Under the pieces are notes generated by a model, which saw nothing but the letters and a program-made list of their open reading frames with translations, was not told the DNA's origin and searched no databases. Of a stretch of DNA of 10,991 nt, positions 1 to 7,842 are shown piece by piece (the first letter of the stretch is position 1; each line of letters opens with the position of its first letter). The DNA is taken from contig JANDJZ010001518.1 in the NCBI GenBank assembly GCA_027943245.1, positions 1 to 10,991 on the forward strand, in the 5' to 3' direction. This DNA is from Acanthamoeba sp. SK_2022b (Eukaryota; Discosea; Longamoebia; Acanthamoebidae). The position numbers were made by a program, and so were the translations under genes.

Positions 1-99
1 TGTTGTGATGGTGTGGTGGTGGTGTGGTGTTGTGATGGTGTGGTGTGGTGATGGTGTGGTGTGGTGATGGTGTTGTGATGGTGTGGTGTGGTGATGGTG

Positions 100-287
100 T
101 GGTGTGGTGATGGTGTGGTGTGGTGTTGTGGTGATGGTGGTGGTGTGGTGTTGTGATGGTGTGGTGTGGTGATGGTGTGGTGTGGTGATGGTGTGGTGAT
201 GGTGTGGTGTGGTGTTGTGGTGATGGTGGTGGTGTGGTGTTGTGATGGTGTGGTGTGGTGATGGTGTGGTGTGGTGATGGTGTGGTG
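100..287 (+). repeat. exact tandem duplication, 89-bp period
   Basis: Bases 100-198 (99 bp) are identical to 189-287. The copies overlap by 10 bp, so the repeat period is 89 bp. Identity ends abruptly at both sides (99/188 and 199/288 differ). This is a recent duplication of a whole run of 11- and 5-bp units. Confidence 0.9.
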
Positions 288-403
288 TGGTGTTGTGATG
301 GTGTAGATTGTGGTGATGGTGTGGTGTGGTGATGGTGTGGTGTGGTGTGGTGCTGTGGTGGTGTGGTGTTGTGGTGGTGATGATGGTGGTGTGGTGTGGT
401 GTT

Positions 404-524
404 GTGGTGGTGTGGTGTTGTGGTGATGGTGTTGTGGTGATGGTGTGGTGGTGGTGTGGTGTTGTGGTGATGGTGTTGTGGTGATGGTGTGGTGGTGGTG
501 TGGTGTTGTGGTGATGGTGTTGTG
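404..524 (+). repeat. exact tandem duplication, 44-bp period
   Basis: Bases 404-480 (77 bp) match 448-524 exactly. The 44-bp offset is four 11-bp units and the matched length is seven, so the duplication kept the 11-bp register. Confidence 0.9.
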
Positions 525-1226
525 ATGGTGTTGTGATGGTGTTGTGATGGTGTGGTGGTGGTGTGGTGTTGTGATGGTGTGGTGTGGTGTTGTGGTGATG
601 GTGTTGTGATGGTGTTGTGATGATGGTGTGGTGTGGTGTTGTGGTGGTGTTGTGGTGATGGTGGTGTTGTGGTGGTGTTGTGGTGATGGTGTTGTGATGG
701 TGGTGTGATGGTGTTGCGATGGTGTTGTGATGGTGGAATGGTGTTGTGGTGTTGTGATGGTGGTGTTGTGTTGTTGCGATGTTGTGATGGTGTTGTGTTG
801 TAGTGATGGTGTTTGCTTTTGATGGTGTTGTGGTGATGGTGTTGTGATGGTTGTGGTGTTGTGATGGTTTTGTGAGTGGAGATGGTGTTGTGGTGAGATG
901 GTTTTGTGAGTGTGTTGTGATGGTGTTGTGGTAGTGATGCTGTTGTGGTGATGGTGGTGTGGATGGTTTTGTGGTGGTGTTGTGGTGATGATGTTGTGGT
1001 GGTGTGGTGATGATGTTGTGGTGGTGTGGTGTTGTGGTGATGGTGTTGTGGTGATATGGGGATGGGTGTGATGGTGGTGTGGTGTTGGTATGGTAATATT
1101 GTGGTGTTGTGGTAGTGTGCTGTTGTGGTGATGGTGTTGTGGTGATGGTGGTGTGATGGTGGTGTGGTGATGGTGTTGTGGTGATGGTGTTGTGGTGATG
1201 GTGGTGTGGTGTTGGTGGTGTGGTGA

Positions 1227-1395
1227 TGGTGGTGTGGTGTTGTGGTGATGGTGGTGTTGTGATGGTGTGGTGGTGTTGTGATGTGGTGATGTTGTGATGG
1301 TGTGGTGGTGGTGGTGTGGTGTTGTGGTGATGGTGGTGTTGTGATGGTGTGGTGGTGTTGTGATGTGGTGATGTTGTGATGGTGTGGTGGTGGTG
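1227..1395 (+). repeat. exact tandem duplication, 82-bp period
   Basis: Bases 1227-1313 (87 bp) are identical to 1309-1395. The matched segment includes the rarer word GATGTGGTGATGTTGTG, so the match is not just a product of low complexity. Confidence 0.88.
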
Positions 1396-1486
1396 TTGTG
1401 ATGGTGTGGTGGTGTTGTGATGTGGTGGTGTTGTGATGGTGTGTGTTGTGGTGATGGTGTTGTGGTCGTGGTGGTGGTGGTGGTGG

Positions 1487-1886
1487 TGGTGGTGGTCAGA
1501 TTGGTGGTGGTGGTCAGGTGGGTGGTGGTGGTCAGGGGTGGTGAGGTGGTCAGGTGGTGAGTGAGGTGAGGTGGTGAGGTCCAGGTGGTGGTGAGGTGAG
1601 TGCTGGTGGTGAGGTGGTGAGGTGGTGGTCAGGTGGTGAGGTGGTGGTGGTGGTCAGGTGGTGGTGGTCAGGTGGTGGTGGTCAGGTGGTGGTGGTCAGG
1701 TCAATTGGTGGTCAGGTGGTGGTCAGGTGGTGGTGGTCAGGTGGTGGGTCAGATTGGTGGTGGTGGTGGTCAGGTGGTGGTGGTGGTGGTCAGGTGGTGG
1801 TGGTCAGGTGGTGGTGGTCAGGTGGTGGTGGTGGTGGTGGCGGTGGTCAGGTGGTGGTGGTGGTCAGGTGGTGGTGGTGGTGGGGT
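1487..1886 (+). repeat. GGT-rich array with CAGGTGGTGGT units
   Basis: The unit is CA(GGT)n with n usually 3 or 4, giving 11- or 14-bp repeats, for example around 1653-1700 and 1788-1860. It opens with a pure (GGT/GTG) run near 1470-1497. TGA becomes rare here, which explains the short overlapping plus-strand open frames rich in Val, Trp and Gly. These frames are open in all three phases and are not genes. About 16 copies of CAGGTG occur. The same motif reappears at 4709-4757 and, inverted, at 3461-3486. Runs of GG separated by single T are the kind of sequence known to form two-layer G-quadruplexes. Confidence 0.85.
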
Positions 1887-2273
1887 TGTTGTAGTGTTGT
1901 GGTGGTTGTGTGGTGGAAGAGATAGAGGAGTAGCAGTAGTGATGTTGTGGTGATGTTGTGGTGTGGTGGTGTTGTGGTGGAGTTGTGGTGTTGTGGTGTG
2001 GTGGTGTTGTGGTGTTATGGGGGTGGTGTTATGGGGGTGGTGTTATGGTGGTGGTGTTGTGGTGTGGTGTTGTGGTGATGTTTTGGTGATGATGTGGTGT
2101 GGTGGTAATGTTTTGGTGGTGGTGGTGATGTTGTGGTGATGATGTAGTGTGGTGGTGTGGTGTGAATTGTGGTGATGTTGTGGTGTTGGTGTGTTGTGGT
2201 GATGGCGTTGTTGTGATGTGTGGTGATGGTGTTGTGGTGATGGTGTTGATGGTGTGGTGTTGTGGTGATGGTG

Positions 2274-2452
2274 TGGTGTGGTGGTGTGGTGTTGTGATGG
2301 TGTGGTGGTGATGGTGTGGTGGTGTGGTGTTGTGATGGTGTGGTGTTGTGATGGTGTGGTGGTGTGGTGTTGTGATGGTGTGATGGTGTGGTGGTGTGGT
2401 GTTGTGATGGTGTGGTGGTGATGGTGTGGTGGTGTGGTGTTGTGATGGTGTG
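2274..2452 (+). repeat. exact higher-order duplication, 110-bp period
   Basis: Bases 2274-2342 (69 bp) are identical to 2384-2452. The offset of 110 bp is ten 11-bp units. The intervening 41 bases are made of the same words. Confidence 0.88.
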
Positions 2453-2738
2453 ATGGTGATGGTGTGGTGGTGTGGTGTTGTGATGGTGTGGTGGTGGTGG
2501 TGTTGTTGTGATGCTGTGGTGGTGGTGATATGGTGATAGTGTTGTGATGGTGTTGTGGTGATGGTGTGGTGTGGTGATGGTGATGGTGTGGTGCTGGTGT
2601 TGTGATGGTGTTGTGATGGTGTTGTGATGGTGTGGTGATGGTGTTGTGGTGATGTTGTAGTGATGGTGTTGTGGTGGTGTGGAGTGGTGATGTTGTGCTG
2701 GAAGTTGTTGTGTGGTGATGGTGTGGGTGTGATGTTGT

Positions 2739-2785
2739 GGTGGTGTGGTGTGGTGTGGTGTGGTGTGGTGTGGTGTGGTGTGGTG
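2739..2785 (+). repeat. (TGTGG)n pentamer microsatellite
   Basis: A near-perfect run of TGTGG pentamers, about nine copies, ends at the first G/T to A/C strand switch. It is one of the most uniform short runs in the block. Confidence 0.85.
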
Positions 2786-2786
2786 C

Positions 2787-2815
2787 GGTGGTGACAACAC
2801 ACAACATACACCACC
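2787..2815. repeat. fold-back at strand switch 1 (G/T to A/C)
   Basis: GGTGGTG at 2787-2793 is the exact reverse complement of CACCACC at 2809-2815, with a 15-base spacer. Left of it the plus strand is G/T-rich; right of it the plus strand is A/C-rich for the next ~590 bases. The arms are short and such words are common here, so the position is approximate. Confidence 0.6.
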
Positions 2816-3382
2816 ACTACACCACCACACCATCACAACACCATCACAACACCACAACATCACCACACCACCACCACAACACCACCACAACACAACACCA
2901 CAACAGCACCACAACATCACCACCACAATAACACCACCACCACAACCAACAAACAACACTCACAACACCTGGACACCACATTACCACAACACTACAACAC
3001 CATAATCACATCATAGCAACACCACACCACCACCACCACCACCACCCCACAACACCACCACACCAAGACCACAACAACACCACAACAGCACCACAACATC
3101 ACATCACCACCACCACAACATCACCACAACACCACCACTATCACCTCCAACATCACCACAACAACATCAACAACACCACCATCACCACAACAACACCACA
3201 CCAACCCCACAACCCGACCACACCACCACAACATCACCACACCATTACCACAAACCTGCGCAACAACACCAATCACCAAACCATCACCACCATCACCACT
3301 CTACAATTCCACCACAATACCATAACTCCTCCATAATAACACCACAACAACAACCCAACAACCCAACAACCCAACACTACAA
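2794..3382 (-). repeat. inverted minisatellite block 1 (A/C-rich on plus)
   Basis: The plus strand consists of CACCACAAC/CATCACCACAA words, the reverse complement of the flanking G/T family; CATCACCACAA is the 11-bp unit on the other strand. It holds a short (ACC)n run near 3025-3046. Bases 3181-3300 are more diverged, with isolated G and GCG (for example CCTGCGCAAC near 3256). No gene is visible. Confidence 0.85.
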
Positions 3383-3400
3383 TTGTGGTGTGGGGATGGT
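3365..3400. repeat. palindrome at strand switch 2 (A/C to G/T), CAATTG-centred
   Basis: The switch is an imperfect palindrome without spacer, centred between 3382 and 3383 on ACAATTGT. Of 18 base pairs across the 36 bases, 14 match. The mismatches are at 3378/3387, 3373/3392, 3369/3396 and 3366/3399. Confidence 0.8.
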
Positions 3401-3455
3401 GTAGTAATGTTGTGGTGGTGTTGTGGTGATGGTGTGGTGATGGTGTGGTGAGGTT
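3383..3455 (+). repeat. short G/T-rich island between two inverted blocks
   Basis: About 73 bases return to the forward orientation (GTGGTGATGGTGTGG words) between inverted blocks 1 and 2, with a fold-back at each edge. Confidence 0.85.
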
Positions 3456-3467
3456 TCGCCTGACCAC
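3445..3467. repeat. fold-back at strand switch 3 (G/T to A/C)
   Basis: AGG (3451-3453) pairs with CCT (3459-3461) around a TTTCG loop. After one G/G mismatch, GTGGT (3445-3449) pairs with ACCAC (3463-3467). The CCTGACCACC words that follow are the reverse complement of the GGTGGTCAGG unit of the 1487-1886 array. Confidence 0.7.
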
Positions 3468-3717
3468 CAGCACCACCTGACCACCACCACCACATCACCA
3501 CCATACCACCACCACATCACCACCACATCACCAGCATATCACCACAACAGCACCACATCACCACAACACCACCACCTGACCACTGGGCCATCATCTCAAC
3601 AACACCAAAACATCACCATCATTACCATAACACCACCACTACACCACCACAACATCCCCACAACACCACACCACCCATCACCACAACATAACCACAACAT
3701 CACCACAACACCACAAC

Positions 3718-3900
3718 ACTGCAACATCACCACAACAACACCACAACATCACCACAACATCACAACCACAACACTGCAACATCTCCAAATCACCACAACA
3801 ACACCACAACACTGCAACATCTCCACATCACTCAACAACACCACAACATCACCGCAACACCACAACACTGCAATATCTCCACATCACCACAACACCTCCT
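3718..3900 (-). repeat. higher-order repeat marked by ACTGCAAYATCTCC
   Basis: ACTGCAA occurs at 3718, 3773, 3811 and 3867 (spacings 55, 38 and 56 bases). The last three are followed by CATCTCCA or TATCTCCA and then CATCACCACAA-type units. The marker is absent elsewhere in the window, so this is a locally amplified variant. Confidence 0.75.
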
Positions 3901-4138
3901 CACCACAACAGCACCACAACCACATCACAACACCACCACCACCACAACCACACCACAACACCACCACCACAACACTAGCACCACAACACCACTACCGCAC
4001 CATCACAACCACCAATAACCACAACAACACCACTACAACACCACAGCACCACAGCACCACAGCACCATTCCACCAACAACACCACACCACCAAACCACCA
4101 AACCACTATACAGCAACACCACCACGCATCACCACAAC

Positions 4139-4192
4139 ATCCCCACCACCACCCACCACCCACCACCACCACCCACCACCACCACCACCACA
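4139..4192 (-). repeat. C-rich CCACCACCC run; minus-strand quadruplex candidate
   Basis: The plus strand has CCC and CC runs separated by single A. The minus strand therefore reads GGTGGTGGGTGGTGG with short loops, a plausible two-layer G-quadruplex. Folding is inferred from the pattern only. Confidence 0.6.
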
Positions 4193-4375
4193 ACACCACC
4201 ACAACACCACCACCAACACCACCACCACAACACCACCACAACACAACACCAGCATCACACAACCACACTACCACAACACCACCACAACACCACCACCACA
4301 ACACCACAACACCACCACCACAACACCACAACACTACTACCACCACTCCATCACACCACAAAACACCACCACACA

Positions 4376-4424
4376 ACCACACCATCACCAAAGTTGTAAA
4401 AGCGATGTTGTGGTATGGTGTGGT
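4376..4424. repeat. inverted repeat at strand switch 4 (A/C to G/T)
   Basis: ACCACACCAT (4376-4385) is the exact reverse complement of ATGGTGTGGT (4415-4424). Inside it, ACCA (4387-4390) pairs with TGGT (4411-4414) after a one-base bulge. The stem has 14 pairs around a loop of about 20 bases (4391-4410), which contains AAGTTGTAAAAGCGA and is less repetitive than its surroundings. Confidence 0.8.
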
Positions 4425-4622
4425 GTTCTTGCTGGTGGTATAGTTTTTTGGTTAAGGTGTGGAGGTGTTGTAGTGATGCAGTAATCTTCTGGTGATGTTG
4501 GTCTGGTGTTGTGGTGTTGTTGTGGTGTTGTTGTGGTACTGTTGCTGTTGTGACGGTGGTGTGGTGGTGATGCAGTGTTGTGGTGGTGTTGTAGTGATGT
4601 ATTGTGGTGATGGTGCTACACA

Positions 4623-4640
4623 CAGGTTACATAGGGGTTG
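4623..4640 (+). repeat. isolated GGTTACATAGG unit
   Basis: CAGGTTACATAGGGGTTG sits alone in G/T-rich DNA. It matches the junction of two units of the 11-bp GTTACATAGGA array at 7843-7976, about 3.2 kb away. Confidence 0.75.
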
Positions 4641-4708
4641 TTGTGGTGGTGGTGTGGTAGTGTAGTGGTGATGTTGTGGTGTTGTTGTGGTGGTGTTGTG
4701 GTGGTGTG

Positions 4709-4757
4709 GGTCAGGTGGTGGTGGTGGTGGTGGTGGTGGTCAGGTGGTGGTGGTGGT
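4709..4757 (+). repeat. second GGT/CAGGTGG sub-array
   Basis: GTCAGG, an uninterrupted GGT run of about 26 bases, then a second GTCAGG and more GGT. The unit is the same as in the 1487-1886 array. It is a quadruplex candidate on the plus strand. Confidence 0.8.
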
Positions 4758-5839
4758 GATGTTGTGGTATTGTGGTGATGTTGTGGTGATTGTTGTGGTG
4801 TTGCTGTTATGGTGATGGTGTGGTGAAGTTGTGGTGGTGGTTGTGTGTAGTGATGGTGTGGTGGTATTGTGATGGTGATGTTGTGGTGTTGTGGTGGTGT
4901 TGTGGTGGTATTGTACTGGTGATGTGATATTGATGTGGTGATATTGATGTGGTGATGGTGATGTGGTGATGTGGTGGTGTGGTGTGATGGTGTGGTTGTG
5001 GAGTTGTTGTGGTGGTGTGGAGTTGTGGTGATATTGTGATGGTGTTGTGATGTGGTGATGGTGTTGTGGTGGTGTTGTTGTGGTGGTGTTGTTGTGGTGT
5101 TGCTGTTGTGGCGTTGTGATGTTGGTTTGATGTTGTTGTGATGTTGTGGTGGTGATGATGTGGTGATGTTGTGGTTGAGTTATGGTGTTGTTTTGGTTTG
5201 TTGTGCTGGGGTTGTGGTGATGTTGTGGTGATGTCATGTCGTGGTGTGCTGATGTTGTAGTGGTGTGGTGGTGTTGTGGTGTTGTGGTGGTGTGGGGTGT
5301 TGTGGTGTTGTGGTGGTGTTGTGCTGATGTTGTAGTGGTGTTGTGGGGTTGTGGTGTTGTTGTGGTGTTGTTGTGATGATGTTGTATTGGTGTTGTGGGG
5401 TTGTGTTGTTGTGGTGTGGTTGTGATGATAGTGTGATGATGTGGTTGTGGTGTTGTGGTGTTGTGGTACTGTTGTGGTGTTGTGGTGATGATGCTGTGAT
5501 GATGTTGGTGTGGTGGTGTGGTGTGGTGATATCGGGGTGGTGTTGTGGTGTTGTGGTGTGGAGTTGTGGTTGTGCTGTTGTAGTGCTGTGGTGGTGTTGT
5601 GAAGTTGTGGTGGTGATGAGGTAATGTGATTGGTGGTGTTGTGATGTTGTGGTGATGATGTAGTGATGTGGTGGTGGTGTTGTAGTGGTGATGGTATTGT
5701 GGTGGTGGTGTGGCTGTGTTGTAGAGGTGGTTGTGGTGTGGTGTGGTTGTGTTGTGGTGGTGTTGTTGTGGTGGCGGTGCTGGTGTTGTTGTGGTGGTGG
5801 TGCAGTGGTTGTGTCTTGATATTGGGGTGGTGTGGTGTG

Positions 5840-5880
5840 TGTTTATGATAGTTTTTTTAAATGTGTTTAGGTTGTGCTAG
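5840..5880. other. short T-rich non-repetitive patch
   Basis: Words such as TTTATGATAG, a run of seven T and AAATGTGTTTAGG interrupt the array for about 40 bases. It could be a decayed unit or an old insertion. I see no promoter, terminator or RNA structure that I could defend. Confidence 0.5.
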
Positions 5881-5918
5881 TGTGGTGTTGGGTGATGTTG
5901 TGGTGGTGTTATGGTGAT

Positions 5919-6100
5919 GTAGTGTTGTGGTGGTGTAGTGATGGTGTGTTGTGGTGGTGTGGGTTGTAGTGTGTGGTGATGTTGTGTTGCAGTGTGGTGT
6001 GGTGGTGTTGTGATGTTGTGGTTACACACCCCCACAACCTCACCACAACAACCATCACAACACACCACATCATCACCACACTACACCACCACAACACTAC
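5919..6100. repeat. 22-bp exact inverted repeat flanking strand switch 5
   Basis: Bases 5919-5940 are the exact reverse complement of 6079-6100 (22 bp). The interval between them is asymmetric about the switch, so this is not one simple perfect hairpin. Biased composition raises the chance of such matches, but 22 exact bases including two GTAGTG ends is notable. Confidence 0.75.
6006..6047. repeat. fold-back at strand switch 5 (G/T to A/C)
   Basis: GTTGTGG (6015-6021) pairs exactly with CCACAAC (6032-6038) around a 10-base loop. The stem extends outward with 6010-6013 pairing to 6040-6043 and 6006-6008 to 6045-6047, broken by one mismatch each. In total 14 of 16 positions pair. Confidence 0.8.
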
Positions 6101-6170
6101 AACAACATCAAAACCATCACCATAACATCCCCACAACACCATAACAACACATTTGCACAATACCACCCAA
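6022..6170 (-). repeat. inverted minisatellite block 3 (A/C-rich on plus)
   Basis: About 149 bases of CACCACAAC/CATCACAAC words, the reverse complement of the flanking family, bounded by fold-backs at both edges. Confidence 0.87.
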
Positions 6171-6181
6171 TTGGTTGTGGT
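6162..6181. repeat. palindrome at strand switch 6 (A/C to G/T), CCAATTGG-centred
   Basis: CCAATTGG (6167-6174) is a perfect palindrome without spacer exactly at the switch. ACCAC (6162-6166) pairs with GTGGT (6177-6181) if TT at 6175-6176 is bulged. Confidence 0.8.
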
Positions 6182-7840
6182 GTTGATGTTGTGAGGTTGT
6201 TGTGGTGATGGTGTGGTATTACTTTTATATTGTTGTAGTGTTGTTGTGATGTTGTAGTGATGGTGGGATGATGTGGTGGTTGTATGGTGGTGATGGTGGT
6301 GCTGCTGTTGTGGTGCCGTTGCTGTGTTGTTGTGGTGATGTTGTGGTGGTGTTGAGTATATGTTGTGGTGATGTTGTGTATAAGTGGTGCTTATGTGGTG
6401 GTGTGGTGAAGTTGTGATGATGTTGTGGTGATGTTGTGGTGGTGGTGGTGGTGGTGGTGCAGTGGCGGGTGGTGATGCTGGTGTTGTGGTGGTGATGGTG
6501 TGGTGATGGTGTTGTGGTGGTGTTGTGGTGGTGTGGTGGTGGTGTTGTGGTGGTGTTGTGATGGTGTTGTGGTGGTGTTGTGGTGGTGTTGTGGTGGTGT
6601 TGTGGTGGTATTGTGGTGTTGTGGTGGTGTGGTGATGTTGCGATGGTGTTGTGGTGGTGTTGTTGTGGTGTTGTTGTGGTGTTGTGGTGGTGTTGTGGTG
6701 GTGTGCTGGTGGTGTTGTTGTGTTGTTGTGGTGTTGCTGTGATGGTGATGTTGTGGTGATGTTGTGTTGATGTTGTGATGATGCTGTGGTGGTGATATTT
6801 TTGTGGTGTTGTAGTGGTGTTGTTGTGGTGGTGTAGTGGTGGTGTAGTGGTGGTGTTGTTGTGGTGGTGGCGGTGTGGCAGTGTGGTGGTTGTGGTGTGG
6901 TAGTGTGTTGATGTTGTTGATGGTTGGGTGGTGATATTGTGGTGGTGTTGTTGTGGTGCTTTGTTGTTGTGCTTTGGTGGTGTTGTGGAGATGGTCTGGT
7001 GCTGGTGTTGTGTGTTAATGTGGAGGTGTTGTGGTGATTATGTGGTGTTGTGGTGATATTGTGGTGATGTGGTGGTGCTGTTGTGGTTGTGTTGTGATTG
7101 TGATGTGGTGATGTTGTGGTGCTGTTGTTGTGGTGCTGTTCTGGTGATGTGGTGATGATGTAGTTAATGTGGTGATGTTGTGGTGCTGTTGTGGTGCTGT
7201 TGTGGTGATGTTGTGGTTGATGCTGGTGGTGGTGTTATGATGGTGTGGTGATGGTGGTGTGATGGTGTTGTGATGTTGTTGTGTGTGGTGATGGTGTGAT
7301 TGTGGTGTTATGATGGTGTTATGATGGTGTGGTGATGGTGTGATGATGGTGTGGTGATGATGGTGTGGTGATGATGGTGTGATGGTGTGATTGTTGTGAT
7401 GTTGTTGTGTGTGGTGATGGTGTGATTGTGGTGTTATGATGGTGTGGTGATGGTGTTATGATGGTGGTGTGAGGGTGTTATGATGGTGCTGTGATGGTGT
7501 GGTGATGGTGTTATGATGGTGTGGTGATGGTGGAGTGATGGTGTTATGATGGTGTGGTGATGGTGTGGTGATGGTGTTGTGATGGTGTGGTGATGGTGTT
7601 GTGCTGATGGTGTGGTGATGGTGTTGTGATGGTGTGGTGATGGTGTTGTGCTGATGGTGTGGTGATGGTGTTGTGATGGTGTTGTGATGGTGGTGTGATG
7701 GTGTTGTGATGGTGGTGTGATGGTGTTATGATGGTGGTGTGGTGATGGTGATGGTGTTGTGATGGTGTGATGGTGGTGTGGTGATGGTGGTGTGATGGTG
7801 TGGTGATGGTGTTGTGATGGTGTGGTGTAGTTGTACATCA
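6171..7840 (+). repeat. G/T-rich 11-bp minisatellite, fourth block
   Basis: The left part (6171-7240) is diverged: GTGGTGTTGTGG and GTGCTGTTGTGG words, with AT-containing interruptions near 6215-6230, 6355-6395 and 6795. The right part (about 7240-7830) is very regular. From 7448 a TGA starts a new 11-bp unit 14 times in a row at exact 11-bp steps (to 7591), with ends TTA, TGG, TTG, GTG or GAG; the first break is a 14-bp unit at 7591-7604. No gene is visible. Confidence 0.9.
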
Positions 7841-7842
7841 GG

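Larger units (their letters stand above)
1..1486 (+). repeat. G/T-rich 11-bp minisatellite, first block
   Basis: The plus strand is almost free of C and is built from 11-bp units such as TGATGGTGTTG and TGATGGTGTGG, mixed with 5-bp TGGTG insertions. The insertions give a frequent 16-bp spacing (11+5) in the first 300 bases. Exact higher-order duplications are present (100-198 repeated at 189-287; 404-480 at 448-524; 1227-1313 at 1309-1395). Between about 700 and 1120 the units are more diverged, with odd words such as GTTTGCTTTTGATGG near 810 and GTGAGTGGAG near 873. The array already runs at base 1, so its left edge is outside the window. No gene, promoter or RNA is visible in it. Confidence 0.9.
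1887..2793 (+). repeat. G/T-rich 11-bp minisatellite, second block
   Basis: After a short transitional stretch (GGAAGAGATAGAGGAGTAGC near 1914-1933) the G/T-rich 11-bp family resumes. Local features are two copies of a GTTATGGGGGTGGT word (about 2015-2042), a recurrent TGGTGGTGTGGTGTTGTGATGG word (seen repeatedly from 2277 to 2482), and a pure TGTGG pentamer run (2739-2785) just before the first strand switch. Long minus-strand frames across this block are open in three phases at once and encode only His/Thr/Pro/Ser/Asn. I treat them as composition artefacts. Confidence 0.88.
3456..4390 (-). repeat. inverted minisatellite block 2 (A/C-rich on plus)
   Basis: About 935 bases of CACCACAAC/CATCACCACAA words. 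It includes inverted CAGGTG-type units at 3461-3486 and 3571-3581, a higher-order segment marked by ACTGCAA (3718-3900), and a C-rich CCACCACCC run (4139-4192). A long minus-strand frame rich in Val, Cys, Trp and Gly crosses it; it shows no domain and is repeat text, not a gene. Confidence 0.87.
4391..6021 (+). repeat. G/T-rich minisatellite, third block
   Basis: The forward family resumes in a more diverged state: TGTTGTGGTGATG-type units, with CTG-containing variants near 4500-4560 and 5300-5600. It contains one isolated GGTTACATAGGGGTTG word (4625-4640), a GGT/CAG sub-array (4709-4757) and a T-rich non-repetitive patch (5840-5880). Open frames on either strand have repeat-only composition. 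No gene is visible. Confidence 0.87.

Noticed and set aside
1487..1886. Array of 5' splice sites (CAG|GTGGTG)
   Set aside because: The consensus continues GTRAGT, which the repeat lacks, and there are no exons to join. The resemblance follows from the repeat unit.
1596..1953. Three overlapping plus-strand frames rich in Val/Trp/Gly
   Set aside because: All three phases are open together because TGA is rare in the GGT array. No protein family is recognisable.
2015..2959. 314-codon minus-strand frame (His/Thr/Pro-rich)
   Set aside because: Two other minus-strand phases over the same bases are also open, the frame crosses a strand switch, the composition is pure repeat text, and no domain or start context is visible.
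5840..5880. Terminator or promoter in the T-rich patch
   Set aside because: Seven T with no preceding stem and no adjacent gene gives nothing for such a signal to act on.
2787..6181. Palindromic read artefact (sequencing chimera) as the full explanation of the strand switches
   Set aside because: A fold-back read would give near-identical arms over hundreds of bases. Here the arms match well only for tens of bases, and the inverted blocks have private variants such as ACTGCAA. Assembly error is not excluded.
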